A DNA stretch of 64,000 nt from Paenibacillus turpanensis. GTDB taxonomy: Bacteria; Bacillota; Bacilli; Paenibacillales; YIM-B00363. Shown one piece after another: positions 46,518 through 57,154 of the stretch; positions within the stretch are counted from its first letter, which is position 1; every line of letters begins with the position of its first letter. Position numbers and translations under genes: made by a program. Under the pieces are notes generated by a model. That model was not told where the DNA came from and did not search any database. It worked only from the letters and a program-made list of their open reading frames with translations. The DNA is taken from the NCBI RefSeq assembly GCF_011421635.1, contig NZ_WTLI01000001.1, positions 97,213-161,212 on the forward strand, in the 5' to 3' direction.

Positions 46518-46973
46518 TTAGGCCTTACCGATCTCAAGTGCTTTGGTAATCATACCCTTGGTTGCGTTTAAAGCCGTAACGTTTGCTTCGTACGAGCGAG
46601 TGGCGGAGATCATATCCACCATTTCCTTTAGTACATCCACATTTGGCAGCATCACAAATCCATTTTCGTCGGCATCCGGATGAAGCGGATTATAAACCTG
46701 CTTGAAAGGGGTCGCATCTTCAACAATCCGAGTAACCTTAACCCCTTCACCGGTGTTTTCTCTCCCGGACGCATTCTGAAGGGCACTGGCAAACGAGGAT
46801 TGACCCTTGGTTTCAAATGCGACCATTTTCCTAGCATAAGGAACCCATTTGCCATCGACCATTTTCCCTCTCGTTGTATCGGCATTGGCGATATTGGACG
46901 AGATTACATCCATCCGCAGCCGTTGAGCGGTTAACGCGGAGGCACTAATGTCAAAACCGTTCGTTAGTCTCAT
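46518..46973 (-). CDS. flgC: Flagellar proximal rod protein FlgC
   Basis: 151 residues. SASALTAQRLRMDVISSNIA, NADTTRG at the N-terminus, PDADENGFVMLPNVDVLKEM and DMISATRSYEANVTALNATK at the C-terminus. ATG at 46973, 6 bases after flgB. Confidence 0.96.
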   Translation of the reverse strand: MRLTNGFDISASALTAQRLRMDVISSNIANADTTRGKMVDGKWVPYARKMVAFETKGQSSFASALQNASGRENTGEGVKVTRIVEDATPFKQVYNPLHPDADENGFVMLPNVDVLKEMVDMISATRSYEANVTALNATKGMITKALEIGKA

Positions 46974-46979
46974 AATGTT

Positions 46980-47387
46980 CTATGCCCCTCCTATTGCTGT
47001 CCGCAAAAGTTTGAATTCATGTCCTACCTGCTGAACCAAAGTGTTGTAACGAAGTTGATTCGACGCCATTTGCGTCATTTCGACTTCGATGTCGACATTA
47101 TTTAGGTTGTTCGTCATAACAGACCTCGTGTCTTTTTGAATCTGAGGCTCAACTAAAACGCTGTTCCTGCCGATGTTAAAATGGCGAGGGTCTGTTCGAT
47201 ACCCCGTGAGCGTCTCCGTCCGAGTCGAAACAGCATCCTGCAAAACCTCCTCAAAAAGCACATTTGACCGCTTAAAATAAGGGGTTTCTGCATTTGAAAT
47301 GTTGTTGGCGATTACCCTCTGTCGGAGCGCCGCAGCATTTAACGTATTCTCTAGGAGTGTAAAATGCGGCTTATTAAAACTTACCAC
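46980..47387 (-). CDS. flgB: Flagellar proximal rod protein FlgB
   Basis: 135 residues from GTG at 47387, behind GAGG at about 9 bases. This gives the usual FlgB length, with FTLLENTLNAAALRQRVIAN at the N-terminus and VDIEVEMTQMASNQLRYNTL near the C-terminus. The frame stays open to 47516, but those 43 residues are not family-like. First gene of the operon of about 31 kb that runs to 16349. Confidence 0.94.
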   Translation of the reverse strand: MVSFNKPHFTLLENTLNAAALRQRVIANNISNAETPYFKRSNVLFEEVLQDAVSTRTETLTGYRTDPRHFNIGRNSVLVEPQIQKDTRSVMTNNLNNVDIEVEMTQMASNQLRYNTLVQQVGHEFKLLRTAIGGA

Positions 47388-47565
47388 CGTTTCCCCGTCC
47401 TCACAATGAACTGTTATTTCCACCTTGACTAGTTCCACATTTCCTTCGTTATTCCTTCCCGATTCGACATTTTCCTCTAAAATTCTTCTACCATGTAAGG
47501 AAATCTTTTCAGGCATTTTGTCGACTTACATTATCTTCTACATTTTTTAGTTCCATTTCAATGCG
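47388..47565 (-). promoter_or_regulatory. Upstream region of the fla/che operon
   Basis: The 178 bases between the codY terminator and flgB must hold the main operon promoter. AT-rich. A TTGAAA and a GATAAT occur in order, but 20 bases apart, too far for a good sigma-A pair. I see no clean sigma-D site (TAAA-N15-GCCGATAA). Boundaries given are those of the gap, not of a defined promoter. Confidence 0.35.
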
Positions 47566-47598
47566 CAAAAAGCCCTATCTTTTCACAAAGATAGGGCT
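47566..47598 (-). terminator. Rho-independent terminator after codY
   Basis: 12-bp perfect stem (47571-47582 with 47587-47598), four-base loop, followed on the minus strand by TTTTTGCG. It separates the codY operon from fla/che. In B. subtilis read-through and CodY link these two operons. Confidence 0.88.
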
Positions 47599-47632
47599 TC
47601 AACCAAATAATATGTAATTTCCAAAGAAAAAC

Positions 47633-47655
47633 CGTGAAATTTTTCACTTTTTTTT
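47633..47655. terminator. Second small hairpin flanked by A/T tracts near the codY 3' end
   Basis: GTGAAA/TTTCAC (6 bp, two-base loop), with eight T on the plus side and a T5 tract on the minus side. It could act as a weaker tandem terminator for codY. No plus-strand gene ends here, so the plus-strand T8 is probably just the A-tract of a bidirectional element. Confidence 0.5.
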
Positions 47656-47681
47656 CTGTAGACCAGTTTGACAAATTCCTT

Positions 47682-48464
47682 TTACACCTTAGACTTCATC
47701 AGCTGTTCCACCAATTGATCATTAAGCACCTTAATATAGGTGCCTTTCATTCCTAGAGAACGGGTTTCAATGACGCTGGCGCTTTCCAGCTTGCGTAGAG
47801 CGTTTACGATCACGGAACGGGTTATGCCAACCCGATCTGCAATCTTGCTCGCCACCAGCAAGCCCTCCTTGCCCTTGAGCTCTTCGAAGATGTGCTCGAC
47901 GGCCTCCAGCTCACTAAACGATAATGACGACATAGCGACCTGAACCATTGCTTTGCTGCGAGCCTCGACTTCGAGCTCCTCAGCCCGCTCCCGAACAATT
48001 TCCATTCCCACTACCGTCGAACCATACTCCGCCAAAATCAAATCGTCATCAACAAACTCCCGGTCGATTCTGGAGAGCAGCAGTGTTCCGAGCCGTTCTC
48101 CGCCTCCTTGGATCGGGATAATCGTAATATAGCTTTGCTGGAACAGCTCCCTTAATTTTTCCGTGACCGGAGGATATGCGGTATGCGATTCTTCTTGGGA
48201 TACCGTCTCATCGATACGCATCAGCAGCTGGTTGATCTCAGCAGGAATTCGGCGGTCTTCGTAAATCATTTTTTCCAGCTGTTCTGAACGAAACGGTTGG
48301 GAGACACCATAACCGAGAATTTTCCCTCTTCTGCTAATGACGTACACATTTGCTTCGATGCTGTCACGCAGCACCTCGCCCATTTCCATAAAGTTGACGG
48401 CGTGACCCGCAGCTTTTTGAAGCAGCTTGTTCAGTTGTCGCGTTTTGAATAGCAGTGTCGTCAT
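47682..48464 (-). CDS. codY: GTP- and branched-chain amino acid-sensing repressor CodY
   Basis: Global nutritional regulator. 260 residues. N-terminal GAF domain (about 1-155, binds Ile, Leu, Val; [20 protein letters not shown]), linker helix, and C-terminal winged helix-turn-helix (about 200-255) with [43 protein letters not shown] at 48464. Sits between hslU and fla/che as in B. subtilis. Confidence 0.98.
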   Translation of the reverse strand: MTTLLFKTRQLNKLLQKAAGHAVNFMEMGEVLRDSIEANVYVISRRGKILGYGVSQPFRSEQLEKMIYEDRRIPAEINQLLMRIDETVSQEESHTAYPPVTEKLRELFQQSYITIIPIQGGGERLGTLLLSRIDREFVDDDLILAEYGSTVVGMEIVRERAEELEVEARSKAMVQVAMSSLSFSELEAVEHIFEELKGKEGLLVASKIADRVGITRSVIVNALRKLESASVIETRSLGMKGTYIKVLNDQLVEQLMKSKV

Positions 48465-48479
48465 GCTCGTTCATTCCTT

Positions 48480-49889
48480 TTACAAAATATATTGGCTGAG
48501 GTCACGGCTCCGTACAATCTCACCAAGCTTGTCACGGACGTATTCAGGGGTTATTGAGATCGTTTCCAGATGGATATCCGGTGCTTCAAAGGACAGATCC
48601 TCCAGCAGCCTTTCCAAAATGGTATGAAGACGTCTGGCTCCGATGTTTTCCATGTTTTGATTCACTTCTGTCGCGATAAGCGCAAGCTCCGCTATCGCTT
48701 CCTCCGTAAACTCTACGCGGATTCCCTCGGTTTCCAGCAATGCTGTGTACTGCTTCGTTAATGCATTCTTCGGTTCCGTTAAAATGGCGACAAAATCGTC
48801 GCGCGTTAAAGAGGACAGTTCTACCCGTATTGGGAAACGGCCCTGCAGCTCCGGAATTAAATCCGATGGCTTTGCCACATGGAAAGCGCCGGCAGCGATG
48901 AAAAGGATGTAGTCGGTTTTTACGGGACCGTATTTCGTCATAATGGTCGAGCCTTCGACGATCGGAAGAATATCGCGCTGAACGCCCTCGCGGGATACAT
49001 CCGGTCCGCCCGAACGTCCGCCCGAGCTTGCGATTTTATCGATTTCGTCGATAAAAATAATGCCTGATTGCTCGGCGAGCTGCACCGACTGCTGCGTAAC
49101 CTCATCCATGTCGATCAATTTCTGTGCTTCTTCCTGGGTCAATACCTTACGCGCTTCCTTAACGGTCAGCTTACGCTTCTTGGTGCGCTTTGGCATAAAG
49201 TTGCCGAACAGCTCCTGCATGTTCATGCCGCCCATCTGGTCGGCGCCCTGATTGCCCGAAAGCATATCCAGCATGTTCGGCGCACTGTCCTCTACATCAA
49301 TCTCAACCGTCTTATCTTCCAGCTCCCCACGGGCAAGCTGCTCCTTTACCGCACGTCTGCGGTCTTGCAGCGTCGGGTCGTGGTCCTCGGTTTCCGCTGC
49401 TTTCTGATTGTTGTTCCCAAACAGCATTTCCAGCGGATTTCGCTGATTGGACGCTTTCGCCGGCGATGGCACTAGGATTTGCACAAGTCTTTCGTTTGCC
49501 AAAACTTCCGCGCGGTCTTTCACCGCTTCGGTTTTTTCCGTCTTCACGATCCGGATCGCGGTTTCGACGAGATCCCTTACCATGGACTCCACATCCCGGC
49601 CGACATAACCGACCTCGGTAAACTTGGTTGCTTCCACTTTAATGAACGGAGCGCCTACGATTTTTGCCAAACGACGGGCAATTTCCGTTTTGCCGACACC
49701 AGTCGGACCGATCATCAGTATATTTTTCGGTACGATTTCATCTCGCATCGCCTCAGTCAGCAAGCTCCGGCGATAGCGGTTCCGCAGCGCAATCGCAACC
49801 GATTTTTTCGCATTTTTTTGGCCAACAATATATTTATCAAGCTCCGCGACAATTTGTCTTGGCGTTAAAGATTGTTTGGACTGGTTCAC
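48480..49889 (-). CDS. hslU: HslU/ClpY ATPase subunit of the HslUV protease
   Basis: AAA+ unfoldase. 469 residues. [20 protein letters not shown], Walker [19 protein letters not shown], pore motif GYVGRD, intermediate domain (about 110-250), Walker [12 protein letters not shown], sensor segment and C-terminal SISPEYV-type end (here [15 protein letters not shown]). GTG at 49889 overlaps hslV by 4 bases. Confidence 0.97.
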   Translation of the reverse strand: MNQSKQSLTPRQIVAELDKYIVGQKNAKKSVAIALRNRYRRSLLTEAMRDEIVPKNILMIGPTGVGKTEIARRLAKIVGAPFIKVEATKFTEVGYVGRDVESMVRDLVETAIRIVKTEKTEAVKDRAEVLANERLVQILVPSPAKASNQRNPLEMLFGNNNQKAAETEDHDPTLQDRRRAVKEQLARGELEDKTVEIDVEDSAPNMLDMLSGNQGADQMGGMNMQELFGNFMPKRTKKRKLTVKEARKVLTQEEAQKLIDMDEVTQQSVQLAEQSGIIFIDEIDKIASSGGRSGGPDVSREGVQRDILPIVEGSTIMTKYGPVKTDYILFIAAGAFHVAKPSDLIPELQGRFPIRVELSSLTRDDFVAILTEPKNALTKQYTALLETEGIRVEFTEEAIAELALIATEVNQNMENIGARRLHTILERLLEDLSFEAPDIHLETISITPEYVRDKLGEIVRSRDLSQYIL

Positions 49890-50428
49890 TCCGTCTCCTC
49901 CAATACAAGGTTTAAGTTCGTAAACACACAGATTTCCCCTGCAATCGTTAAAGCCGCCTTCGCGATATCCTTCGCTTCCATCTGCGGGGAATAGCGCTTC
50001 AGCGCCCGTCCGGCCGCCATGGCAAAGGTTCCGCCGGAGCCGATCGCGAGAATGCCGTCATCCGGCTCGATAATTTCTCCGTTTCCCGAAATAAGCAGCA
50101 AATGCTGGCTGTCCATCACAATCATCATCGCTTCCAAACGGCGCAGCACTCGATCCGAACGCCAGTCCTTCGCAAGTTCCACCGCCGCCCGCTGCAGATT
50201 TCCATGATGCTCTTCGAGCTTTCCTTCGAATTTTTCGAAAAGCGTGATCGCATCCGCAACCGATCCGGCAAAGCCGGCAACCACTTTCCCCTTGTATAGG
50301 CGTCTAACCTTTTTCGCTTGATGCTTCATCACCATGCTATTTCCAAACGTGACTTGACCGTCCCCGCACATTGCGCCTTTCCCGTTATGACGGACGGCGA
50401 ATATCGTGGTCGCATGAAACTGTTCCAT
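49886..50428 (-). CDS. hslV: HslV/ClpQ peptidase subunit
   Basis: Proteasome-like peptidase. 180 residues. [20 protein letters not shown] at the N-terminus, [57 protein letters not shown]. In B. subtilis the protein begins MSSFHATT and is described as using an N-terminal serine. Here the two positions are E and Q, so only the internal Thr-Thr could serve as nucleophile after processing. ATG 50428 with AGGAGG upstream is the only sensible start. Confidence 0.95.
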   Translation of the reverse strand: MEQFHATTIFAVRHNGKGAMCGDGQVTFGNSMVMKHQAKKVRRLYKGKVVAGFAGSVADAITLFEKFEGKLEEHHGNLQRAAVELAKDWRSDRVLRRLEAMMIVMDSQHLLLISGNGEIIEPDDGILAIGSGGTFAMAAGRALKRYSPQMEAKDIAKAALTIAGEICVFTNLNLVLEETE

Positions 50429-50459
50429 AGGCTCCTCCTAATGCGATTTGGACGTTAAT

Positions 50460-51353
50460 CTACGCTCGCGGATGTGCGCGATTGTATACCGTCTGCAAAT
50501 GATCTCTTGTAACGTGGGTATAAATTTGCGTCGTCGAAATATTAACATGCCCCAGCAGCTCCTGAACCGTCCGAAGATCGGCGCCTCCCTCGAGCATATG
50601 GGTAGCAAACGAATGGCGAAGCGTGTGCGGGCTGATTCCCTTCTGCAGCGACAGCTTCTCCACGTATCCTTCCAGCATTCGCCTCACGCTTCGGTCCGTA
50701 AGCCTTCCGCCATTTTTGTTTAAGAAAAGAGCTTCTTCCAGGGCGGATTTGCAAAGCTTCGCTCTGCCCTCCTGCAAATAGCTCTGCAGCGCTTTACAGG
50801 CATAGTCTCCGAGCGGTACATACCGCTCCTTCGAGCCTTTTCCAAGGACAAGAGCGATTCCATTATGTAGATCAATCGAGCGCAGGTTCATGCCCACCAA
50901 TTCACTCACACGCAGGCCGCCGGCATAAATGGTTTCCAGGATGGCAGCATCCCTCAGACCAAGCGGCGTACTGGTGTCAATGGAACGAAGCAGCTCCGCC
51001 ATCTCCTCCGAATAGAGGAACTTCGGCAGCCGTTTCTCCAGCTTTGGTGTGCGAACCAAAGAGAGCGGGCTCGATTCGATTTGGCTTTCTTTCATTAAAA
51101 AACGGTAAAAGGAGCGAAGCGCGGACAGCTTTCGGGAAACCGACCTCTTTGCATAACCTTTATGATTAAGCTCGGCCAAGTATGCCCTTACCGATAGATG
51201 CGAAACAGCAGCCGCATCATAAACGTGCTGCTGCTGCATGTATTGTGAAAAGTCGAGAAGATCTCTCGAGTAATTATGCAAAGTATGTTCGGAGGACTGC
51301 TTTTCAAGCCGCAGCGAGTGAAGAAACGAATCAATTTGATGTTCGAAGCTCAA
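50460..51353 (-). CDS. xerC: Tyrosine recombinase XerC (CodV)
   Basis: Resolves chromosome dimers at dif. 297 residues from TTG at 51353 (GGAGGG at about 7 bases; the ATG at 51374 precedes that site). SAM-like N-terminal domain (1-100), catalytic domain with Arg148 (AGGLRVSEL), Lys172, His243/Arg246 (SPHTLRHSFATHM), His269 and nucleophile Tyr278 (TTQIYTHVT). All catalytic residues present. Confidence 0.95.
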   Translation of the reverse strand: MSFEHQIDSFLHSLRLEKQSSEHTLHNYSRDLLDFSQYMQQQHVYDAAAVSHLSVRAYLAELNHKGYAKRSVSRKLSALRSFYRFLMKESQIESSPLSLVRTPKLEKRLPKFLYSEEMAELLRSIDTSTPLGLRDAAILETIYAGGLRVSELVGMNLRSIDLHNGIALVLGKGSKERYVPLGDYACKALQSYLQEGRAKLCKSALEEALFLNKNGGRLTDRSVRRMLEGYVEKLSLQKGISPHTLRHSFATHMLEGGADLRTVQELLGHVNISTTQIYTHVTRDHLQTVYNRAHPRA

Positions 51354-51388
51354 TGGGCTCCCTCCGCCCTTCATCGTATCATACGATT

Positions 51389-52717
51389 TTATTGGTTTAC
51401 AAGCGAATTGCGCGAATTGTCTATAAAATTCTGAATCGTTTCCAGCGCGCGTTCTGCCAGCTTATCATTCTTTTCCTTTTTATTGCGGATTCTTTTCTCC
51501 AAAGGAGGCAGCAGCCCGAAATTCGCATTCATTGGCTGGAAATTGCGGAAGTCCGTCGTCGTAATATACTGTGCCATGCTGCCCATTACCGACTCGGATG
51601 GCAGTACGACCGGCTCCAAGCCTCTTGCCAGTCTGCCCGCATTCATGCCCGCCATCAGGCCGGAGGCCGCGGATTCCACATAGCCTTCAACACCGGTCAT
51701 TTGCCCTGCAAAGAACAAATTTTCCCGCTTCCCAAATTGGTATGTCGGCTTGAGCACCTTCGGAGAATTGATGAACGTATTGCGGTGCATCACACCATAA
51801 CGTACGATTTCGGCATTTTCCAGTCCCGGAATCATGGAGAACACACGCTTCTGCTCTCCCCATTTCAGATGGGTCTGAAAGCCTACTAGATTATATAGCG
51901 TTCCCGCCGCATTATCCTGCCTCAGCTGGATCACGGCGTGAGGAAGCTTTCCAGTGCGCGGATCAACGAGGCCTACCGGCTTCATCGGCCCGAACAGAAC
52001 GGTTTGCTTCCCGCGCTTGGCCATAACCTCGATCGGCATGCAGCCCTCAAAGTAAATTTCCTTTTCAAATTCTTTGACCGGGGCGGTTTCGGCCGTAGTG
52101 AGCGCTTCATAGAAGCGCTCAAACTGCTCCTCATCCATCGGGCAGTTAATATAGGCAGCCTCTCCTTTATCATAACGAGAAGCGACAAACACCTTTTCCA
52201 TATCGATTGAGTCTTTCTCTACAATCGGAGCCGCCGCATCATAGAAATAGAAATACTCTTCCCCGGTAAGCTCCTTAACTTGTGCAGACAGCTCCGGCGA
52301 GGTCAACGGCCCCGTCGCGATGACGACAATTCCATCCTCGGGAATGCTCGTCAGCTCCTCGTTGCGGAACTCCACCAGCGGATGCTCCTTGAGCGCCTTC
52401 GTAATTTCACCGGAAAATCCGTCCCGGTCAACAGCGAGAGCACCGCCTGCAGGAACGGCATGCTTATCCGCCGCCCCCAGTACAAGCGAATCGAGTCGGC
52501 GCATCTCTTCTTTGAGGACACCTACCGCGTTCGTAAGACCGTTGGCCCGCAAGGAGTTGCTGCAAACAAGCTCCGCGAACTGCTCGGTATGATGCGCCGG
52601 TGTTTTCCGTACCGGACGCATCTCGTATAAGATTACCGGCACACCCTGCTTTACAATTTGCCAAGCGGCCTCGCTACCGGCAAGCCCGGCCCCTATGACA
52701 ATTACTTTTTCGGTCAT
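51389..52717 (-). CDS. trmFO: Folate- and FAD-dependent tRNA (uracil-54) methyltransferase TrmFO
   Basis: Methylates U54 of tRNA using methylene-tetrahydrofolate. 442 residues. FAD-binding [20 protein letters not shown], then [20 protein letters not shown] (conserved Cys), [15 protein letters not shown] loop ([12 protein letters not shown]), and [23 protein letters not shown] at 52717 overlaps the topA stop by 4 bases. Confidence 0.97.
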   Translation of the reverse strand: MTEKVIVIGAGLAGSEAAWQIVKQGVPVILYEMRPVRKTPAHHTEQFAELVCSNSLRANGLTNAVGVLKEEMRRLDSLVLGAADKHAVPAGGALAVDRDGFSGEITKALKEHPLVEFRNEELTSIPEDGIVVIATGPLTSPELSAQVKELTGEEYFYFYDAAAPIVEKDSIDMEKVFVASRYDKGEAAYINCPMDEEQFERFYEALTTAETAPVKEFEKEIYFEGCMPIEVMAKRGKQTVLFGPMKPVGLVDPRTGKLPHAVIQLRQDNAAGTLYNLVGFQTHLKWGEQKRVFSMIPGLENAEIVRYGVMHRNTFINSPKVLKPTYQFGKRENLFFAGQMTGVEGYVESAASGLMAGMNAGRLARGLEPVVLPSESVMGSMAQYITTTDFRNFQPMNANFGLLPPLEKRIRNKKEKNDKLAERALETIQNFIDNSRNSLVNQ

Positions 52718-54807
52718 TCTGCGATCTCCTCAACAACTTCTTCCTTGTAGTTACATTGTGTACAGTTTAGCTTCGTTTCACCGCGAGCGCGTTTTTCCAC
52801 GAGCATGGAATCACACTCCGGACATTTTTTGGCAGTTGGTTTATCCCACGAAACAAAGTCGCATTCCGGGTACTGGTCACAGCCGTAGAAAATGCGTCCC
52901 CGCTTGCTCCGGCGTTCAACAATATGTCCCTTATCGCACTTGACGCAGCTGACGCCCACGTCCTTTACAATCGGCTTCGTATTGCGGCAGTCCGGGAAGC
53001 CCGAGCAAGCTAAAAACTTGCCGAAACGCCCCATTTTGTAAACCATGACCTTTCCGCACTTCTCGCACGCTTCGTCCGACTCTTCGTCCTGGATTTCGAT
53101 TTCCTTCATTTCTTCCTCGGCGACCTCCAGCCGCTTTTCGAAGGAACCGTAAAATTCGCTTAAAACGCGAACCCATTCTTCCTTACCCTCTTCGACATGG
53201 TCGAGATCCTCTTCCATATGCGCAGTAAATTCGGCATCGAGAATTTCAGGGAAAAACTGCTCCATTTGCTGGATAACAAGTTCCCCCAGCTCCGTCGGAA
53301 CAAACTTCTTTTCCTCAAGCGCTACATAGCCGCGCTTCTGGATCGTTTCCAAAGTAGGAGCATACGTACTCGGACGTCCGATGCCGAGCTCCTCCAGCGC
53401 CCGTACAAGCCGCGCTTCCGTATATCGCGGCGGCGGCTGTGTAAAATGCTGCTTCGGCTCAATGGATTCCTGCTTCAGCTTATCGCCCTGCTTCAGCGGA
53501 GGCAAAAACTTTTCGTCGCTGTCCGCATTCTCATCATCGCTTCCTTCGACGTACACCTTCATAAAGCCGTGAAACTTAATTTTAGAGCCCGTCGCACGGA
53601 ACACCGTATCGCCTGCGGCAATATCCACGGTCATCGTATCCAAAATCGCAGAAGCCATTTGGCTCGCCACGAAGCGCTCCCAAACAAGCTTATACAAGCG
53701 GTGCTGGTCACGAGTCAGGAACGATTTCATCGATTCCGGATCTCTAGCTACCGCAGTCGGCCGAATCGCCTCATGCGCATCCTGAGCGCCGGCAGCTTTC
53801 TTCGTATAATTCCGCGGCGTTTCTGGAATGTAATCGGCTCCATATTTCTCCACTACATATTCGCGCGCTTCTTCCTGTGCGATCGGGGAAATGCGCGTCG
53901 AGTCGGTACGCATATACGTGATAAGACCGACTGTGCCTTCTTTACCGAGATCTACGCCCTCGTAAAGCTGCTGAGCGACAGACATCGTCTTCGCCGCACG
54001 GAAATTGAGCTTACGCGCCGCTTCCTGCTGGAGCGAGCTTGTGATAAATGGCGGCGCCGGATTACGCTGGCGCTCCTTTTCCCGAACATCATTGACAACA
54101 AATTCATTGCTGCCGATCAGCTTTAAAACTTCTTGAACCTCGGCTTCGCTGCCGAGCTCCCGCTTTTCCTTTTGAACCCCGTAAAACTTCGCTTCGAAAG
54201 CGGAATTGCCCGATTTGAGCGCTGCTGTAATCGACCAATACTCTTCCGGTACGAACGCTTCGATTTCATTTTCCCGATCCAAAATCAGCTTCACCGCGAC
54301 CGATTGCACCCGGCCTGCGGACAGCCCCTTCTTCACCTTTTTCCACAAGAGCGGGCTAATTTTGTAACCTACCAAACGATCGAGAATACGCCGTGCTTGC
54401 TGGGCATTGACCAAATCCATATTGATTTTACGCGGTTGCTTGAATGCATCTTTGACGGCCTGCTTCGTTATTTCATTAAATACAACGCGGCAGCTATCCT
54501 CTGGTGACAAGTCCAAGTAATGAGCCAAGTGCCATGCAATCGCTTCCCCTTCGCGGTCGGGGTCGGCTGCGAGATAGACGCGCTTGACCTTCTTGCTGGC
54601 ATCCTTCAGTTCCTTCAGGACGTCGCCCTTGCCGCGGATCGTAATATACTTTGGAGAAAAATTGTTTTCGATCTCCACCCCGATCTGACTCTTAGGGAGA
54701 TCGCGGATATGGCCCATAGAGGCTTTGACGATAAATTTGCTGCCTAAATATTTGCCAATCGTTTTAGCCTTTGCCGGGGATTCCACGATGACGAGAGAAT
54801 CGGCCAT
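52714..54807 (-). CDS. topA: DNA topoisomerase I
   Basis: Type IA topoisomerase relaxing negative supercoils. 697 residues. Toprim domain ([33 protein letters not shown]), active Tyr298 ([14 protein letters not shown]), gate domain, then C-terminal tetracysteine zinc motifs ([49 protein letters not shown]...CTQCN). ATG at 54807. Same place and length as in B. subtilis (691). Confidence 0.98.
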   Translation of the reverse strand: MADSLVIVESPAKAKTIGKYLGSKFIVKASMGHIRDLPKSQIGVEIENNFSPKYITIRGKGDVLKELKDASKKVKRVYLAADPDREGEAIAWHLAHYLDLSPEDSCRVVFNEITKQAVKDAFKQPRKINMDLVNAQQARRILDRLVGYKISPLLWKKVKKGLSAGRVQSVAVKLILDRENEIEAFVPEEYWSITAALKSGNSAFEAKFYGVQKEKRELGSEAEVQEVLKLIGSNEFVVNDVREKERQRNPAPPFITSSLQQEAARKLNFRAAKTMSVAQQLYEGVDLGKEGTVGLITYMRTDSTRISPIAQEEAREYVVEKYGADYIPETPRNYTKKAAGAQDAHEAIRPTAVARDPESMKSFLTRDQHRLYKLVWERFVASQMASAILDTMTVDIAAGDTVFRATGSKIKFHGFMKVYVEGSDDENADSDEKFLPPLKQGDKLKQESIEPKQHFTQPPPRYTEARLVRALEELGIGRPSTYAPTLETIQKRGYVALEEKKFVPTELGELVIQQMEQFFPEILDAEFTAHMEEDLDHVEEGKEEWVRVLSEFYGSFEKRLEVAEEEMKEIEIQDEESDEACEKCGKVMVYKMGRFGKFLACSGFPDCRNTKPIVKDVGVSCVKCDKGHIVERRSKRGRIFYGCDQYPECDFVSWDKPTAKKCPECDSMLVEKRARGETKLNCTQCNYKEEVVEEIAE

Positions 54808-54846
54808 GAGGGCCCCTCCTTCCTAACATGCGTATCGTAAAAGAAT

Positions 54847-54874
54847 ATCATATAATGGCTGGAATGCTGCCCAA
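54847..54874 (-). promoter_or_regulatory. Possible promoter upstream of topA
   Basis: Minus strand TTGGGC (54869-54874), a 16-base spacer, TATGAT (54847-54852), in the 74-base gap before topA. A fair but unproven match. Confidence 0.35.
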
Positions 54875-54881
54875 ATTACCG

Positions 54882-56000
54882 TTAACACAAGGTGTAAACC
54901 ATTCCGGGCATTGGTTTAATCTTCTTTTTTATAATCAAATTTATCAGAACCGAGTGCAAAAGTCCAAATTCAATTCCCGAAAGCTGTTGAAGCTGGTCAA
55001 TATTCGCGGGCTCCGACGAGAGAATATCGATGATTTTCAGTTCTTCCGGAGGATCATAAGTATGCTCCAAAGAGCCGTCTTCCGACAATATTTCTGCATC
55101 GTTCGCCTTTGTCGGGAGTTCTCCAAGACGCCCCTGATACTCTTCCAAAATATGTGCGGCACTTCCGACGGCGGCCGCCCCTTGACGGATCAGCTGCAGC
55201 GTCCCTGTGCTTTGTTTTGACGTGATTGCCCCTGGAACAACAAATATGTCGCGGTTTTCCTCCATCGCAAGGTCTGCGGTAATCAAGGAGCCGCTTCTAG
55301 CCGAAGCCTCTACGACCAAGGTCCCAAGGCTTACTCCGGCGATAATGCGGTTGCGCTGGGGAAATAATCCGGGGTGAGGCTTGGTACCTATCGGATATTC
55401 CGTAATAACAAGGCCAGCTGTCGATATTTGCTCGAAAAGAGCGGCATTTTGCGGCGGATAAATATGATCGAAGCCTGTTCCCATCACCGCGATGGTTGAG
55501 CCTCTCCCCTCCAGCGCCCCCCGATGGGCGGCTGTATCTATGCCCTTAGCCAGCCCGCTTATAATGGTTACACCGGCCCGCGACAAATCAGCGGACAGCG
55601 TATAAGCGACTTTACGCCCATAAGGCGTCGCTTCTCTCGTACCCACAACAGCGATGGAAGGATTGTTCAGGAGCTCCAGATCCCCTTTCGTATATAGAAC
55701 CCACGGCGGCTGTGCCGTTTGTCCCAGCAGAAGCGGATAGTCCTCATCTAATCTCGTCACAAGCCGGATTCCCTGTTTGCGGTATTCCTCCATCCGTTCT
55801 GCAATCCAGGTTTCACTCAACTTGCTTTTTAGAATTCCGGCCCGCTTTTCCCCTAGCCTCTCACGAACAAGCTCGTGCCATCCATCGGCTTCCAAAAGGA
55901 TGGATAAGTCTGGAAACTGATCCAGCAGCCACTCAATCGATTTTCCGCCGATTCCTTCCAATTCATGCAGTCCAAACACGATTTCACTGTTCATCATCAT
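54882..56000 (-). CDS. dprA: DNA-processing protein DprA (Smf)
   Basis: Loads RecA onto incoming single-stranded DNA in transformation. About 372 residues. N-terminal SAM-like helices, Rossmann domain (about 105-290) with AVVGTREATPYGRKVAYTLS, SGLAKGIDTAAHRGALEG, VMGTGFDHIYPPQN, FPQRNRIIAGVSLGTLVVEA, and a C-terminal winged-helix domain (PANIDQLQQLSGIEFGLLHS). Three ATG codons in a row (56000, 55997, 55994) follow GGGGGA; any could be used. Confidence 0.96.
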   Translation of the reverse strand: MMMNSEIVFGLHELEGIGGKSIEWLLDQFPDLSILLEADGWHELVRERLGEKRAGILKSKLSETWIAERMEEYRKQGIRLVTRLDEDYPLLLGQTAQPPWVLYTKGDLELLNNPSIAVVGTREATPYGRKVAYTLSADLSRAGVTIISGLAKGIDTAAHRGALEGRGSTIAVMGTGFDHIYPPQNAALFEQISTAGLVITEYPIGTKPHPGLFPQRNRIIAGVSLGTLVVEASARSGSLITADLAMEENRDIFVVPGAITSKQSTGTLQLIRQGAAAVGSAAHILEEYQGRLGELPTKANDAEILSEDGSLEHTYDPPEELKIIDILSSEPANIDQLQQLSGIEFGLLHSVLINLIIKKKIKPMPGMVYTLC

Positions 56001-56029
56001 ACTTCCCCCTTTAATGGAAAACTCCATAT

Positions 56030-56141
56030 AAGAAAACCTCTATCGAGGCCCCTTCAAGGATGAGCGACCGCAACTCATAGGTAGGTTTTCTTGTGATAAA
56101 GAATGTGTTCACCTCCGCTGAAAACTTATACATTCTTTATC
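56030..56141 (-). promoter_or_regulatory. Structured element in the dprA leader (two adjacent inverted repeats)
   Basis: First: 10-bp AAGAAAACCT (56030-56039) with its complement at 56083-56092, enclosing ATGAG/CTCAT (56060-56064 with 56074-56078) and other small stems. Second: perfect 12-bp GATAAAGAATGT (56095-56106) with 56130-56141, its loop holding GGAGGTG on the minus strand. It lies between the sucD terminator and dprA. It does not match a riboswitch I know. Confidence 0.55.
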
Positions 56142-56143
56142 GT

Positions 56144-56187
56144 TAAAAAAACAGCCTCCCATTCGCTTAAAGCGAACGAAAGGCTGC
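56144..56187 (-). terminator. Rho-independent terminator after sucD
   Basis: Outer stem CAGCCT/AGGCTG plus inner TTCGCTT/AAGCGAA between 56152 and 56186, followed on the minus strand by TTTTTTTAACG. Ends the sucCD transcript. Confidence 0.88.
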
Positions 56188-56200
56188 TTGCCTTACTGCA

Positions 56201-57133
56201 TTATTTTTTTGTGATGCACTTCTCAAGAAGGCCGCGCTCTTCCAATACGGAAACAAGCGTCGAGCCCATTTCGGAAGGAGTCGGAGCAACCTTGATGCCG
56301 CAGCGCTCCATCGTAGCGATTTTCTCGGCCGCTGTTCCTTTGCCACCGGAAATGATCGCGCCTGCATGGCCCATGCGCTTTCCTGGAGGCGCTGTAACGC
56401 CGCCGATAAAGCCGACAACCGGCTTCGTCATATTCGCTTTGATCCACTCTGCCGCTTCTTCTTCTGCTGTGCCGCCGATTTCACCGATCATGATCACCGC
56501 AAAGGTGTCCGGATCTTCATTAAACAGCTTCAGAATATCGATGAACTCGGAGCCCTTTACCGGGTCGCCGCCGATCCCTACAGCTGTCGATTGGCCGATG
56601 CCGCGAGTCGAAAGCTGGTGAACCGCTTCGTATGTAAGCGTTCCGGAACGGGATACAACACCTACATGACCCTTCGTGTGAATATAACCCGGCATGATAC
56701 CGATTTTGCACTCGTCCGGTGTAATAACGCCCGGACAGTTTGGTCCGATCAAGCGAGTGTTCTTGCCTTCCATGTAACGCTTTACTTTCACCATATCCAT
56801 TACCGGAATTCCTTCGGTAATACAGATAACCAGATCCAGCTCTGCGTCCACCGCTTCCATGATCGCGTCCGCTGCAAATGCTGGCGGTACGTAAATTACG
56901 GATGCGTTAGCGTCTGTCGCAACCTTTGCTTCGGCAACCGTGTTATAAACCGGAACTGCCTTCGTCGACCCGTTCTCAAGGGTAATATCAACGTTTGTGC
57001 CGCCTTTGCCCGGCGTTACGCCCGCTACCATCTGCGTGCCGTAATCGAGGCCGCCTTTGGTATGGAACATCCCGGTTGCACCGGTGATGCCTTGAGTAAT
57101 TACACGCGTGTTTTTATTAACTAAAATACTCAT
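56201..57133 (-). CDS. sucD: Succinyl-CoA synthetase alpha subunit
   Basis: TCA-cycle step: succinyl-CoA to succinate with NTP formation. 310 residues. CoA-binding Rossmann fold ([20 protein letters not shown]), [20 protein letters not shown], and the phospho-histidine loop [18 protein letters not shown] near residue 247. ATG at 57133. Partner of sucC immediately upstream. Confidence 0.98.
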   Translation of the reverse strand: MSILVNKNTRVITQGITGATGMFHTKGGLDYGTQMVAGVTPGKGGTNVDITLENGSTKAVPVYNTVAEAKVATDANASVIYVPPAFAADAIMEAVDAELDLVICITEGIPVMDMVKVKRYMEGKNTRLIGPNCPGVITPDECKIGIMPGYIHTKGHVGVVSRSGTLTYEAVHQLSTRGIGQSTAVGIGGDPVKGSEFIDILKLFNEDPDTFAVIMIGEIGGTAEEEAAEWIKANMTKPVVGFIGGVTAPPGKRMGHAGAIISGGKGTAAEKIATMERCGIKVAPTPSEMGSTLVSVLEERGLLEKCITKK

Positions 57134-57154
57134 TGTATGGGTGCACCTCCAAGT

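Noticed and set aside
16842..47387. Search for an insertion, phage or defence genes inside the flagellar operon
   Set aside because: All gaps are short and every sizeable gene is flagellar, chemotaxis or a small co-directional ORF. No transposase, integrase other than XerC, or att-like repeats seen.
47465..47490. CodY-box-like AATTTT...AAAAT sequence upstream of flgB
   Set aside because: The two half-sites have the wrong spacing and the central bases do not match AATTTTCWGAAAATT. CodY control of fla/che remains possible but is not shown by this site.
47388..47516. N-terminal extension of flgB (43 residues)
   Set aside because: FlgB proteins are normally about 130-140 residues. The GTG at 47387 has a ribosome site and gives the family N-terminus.
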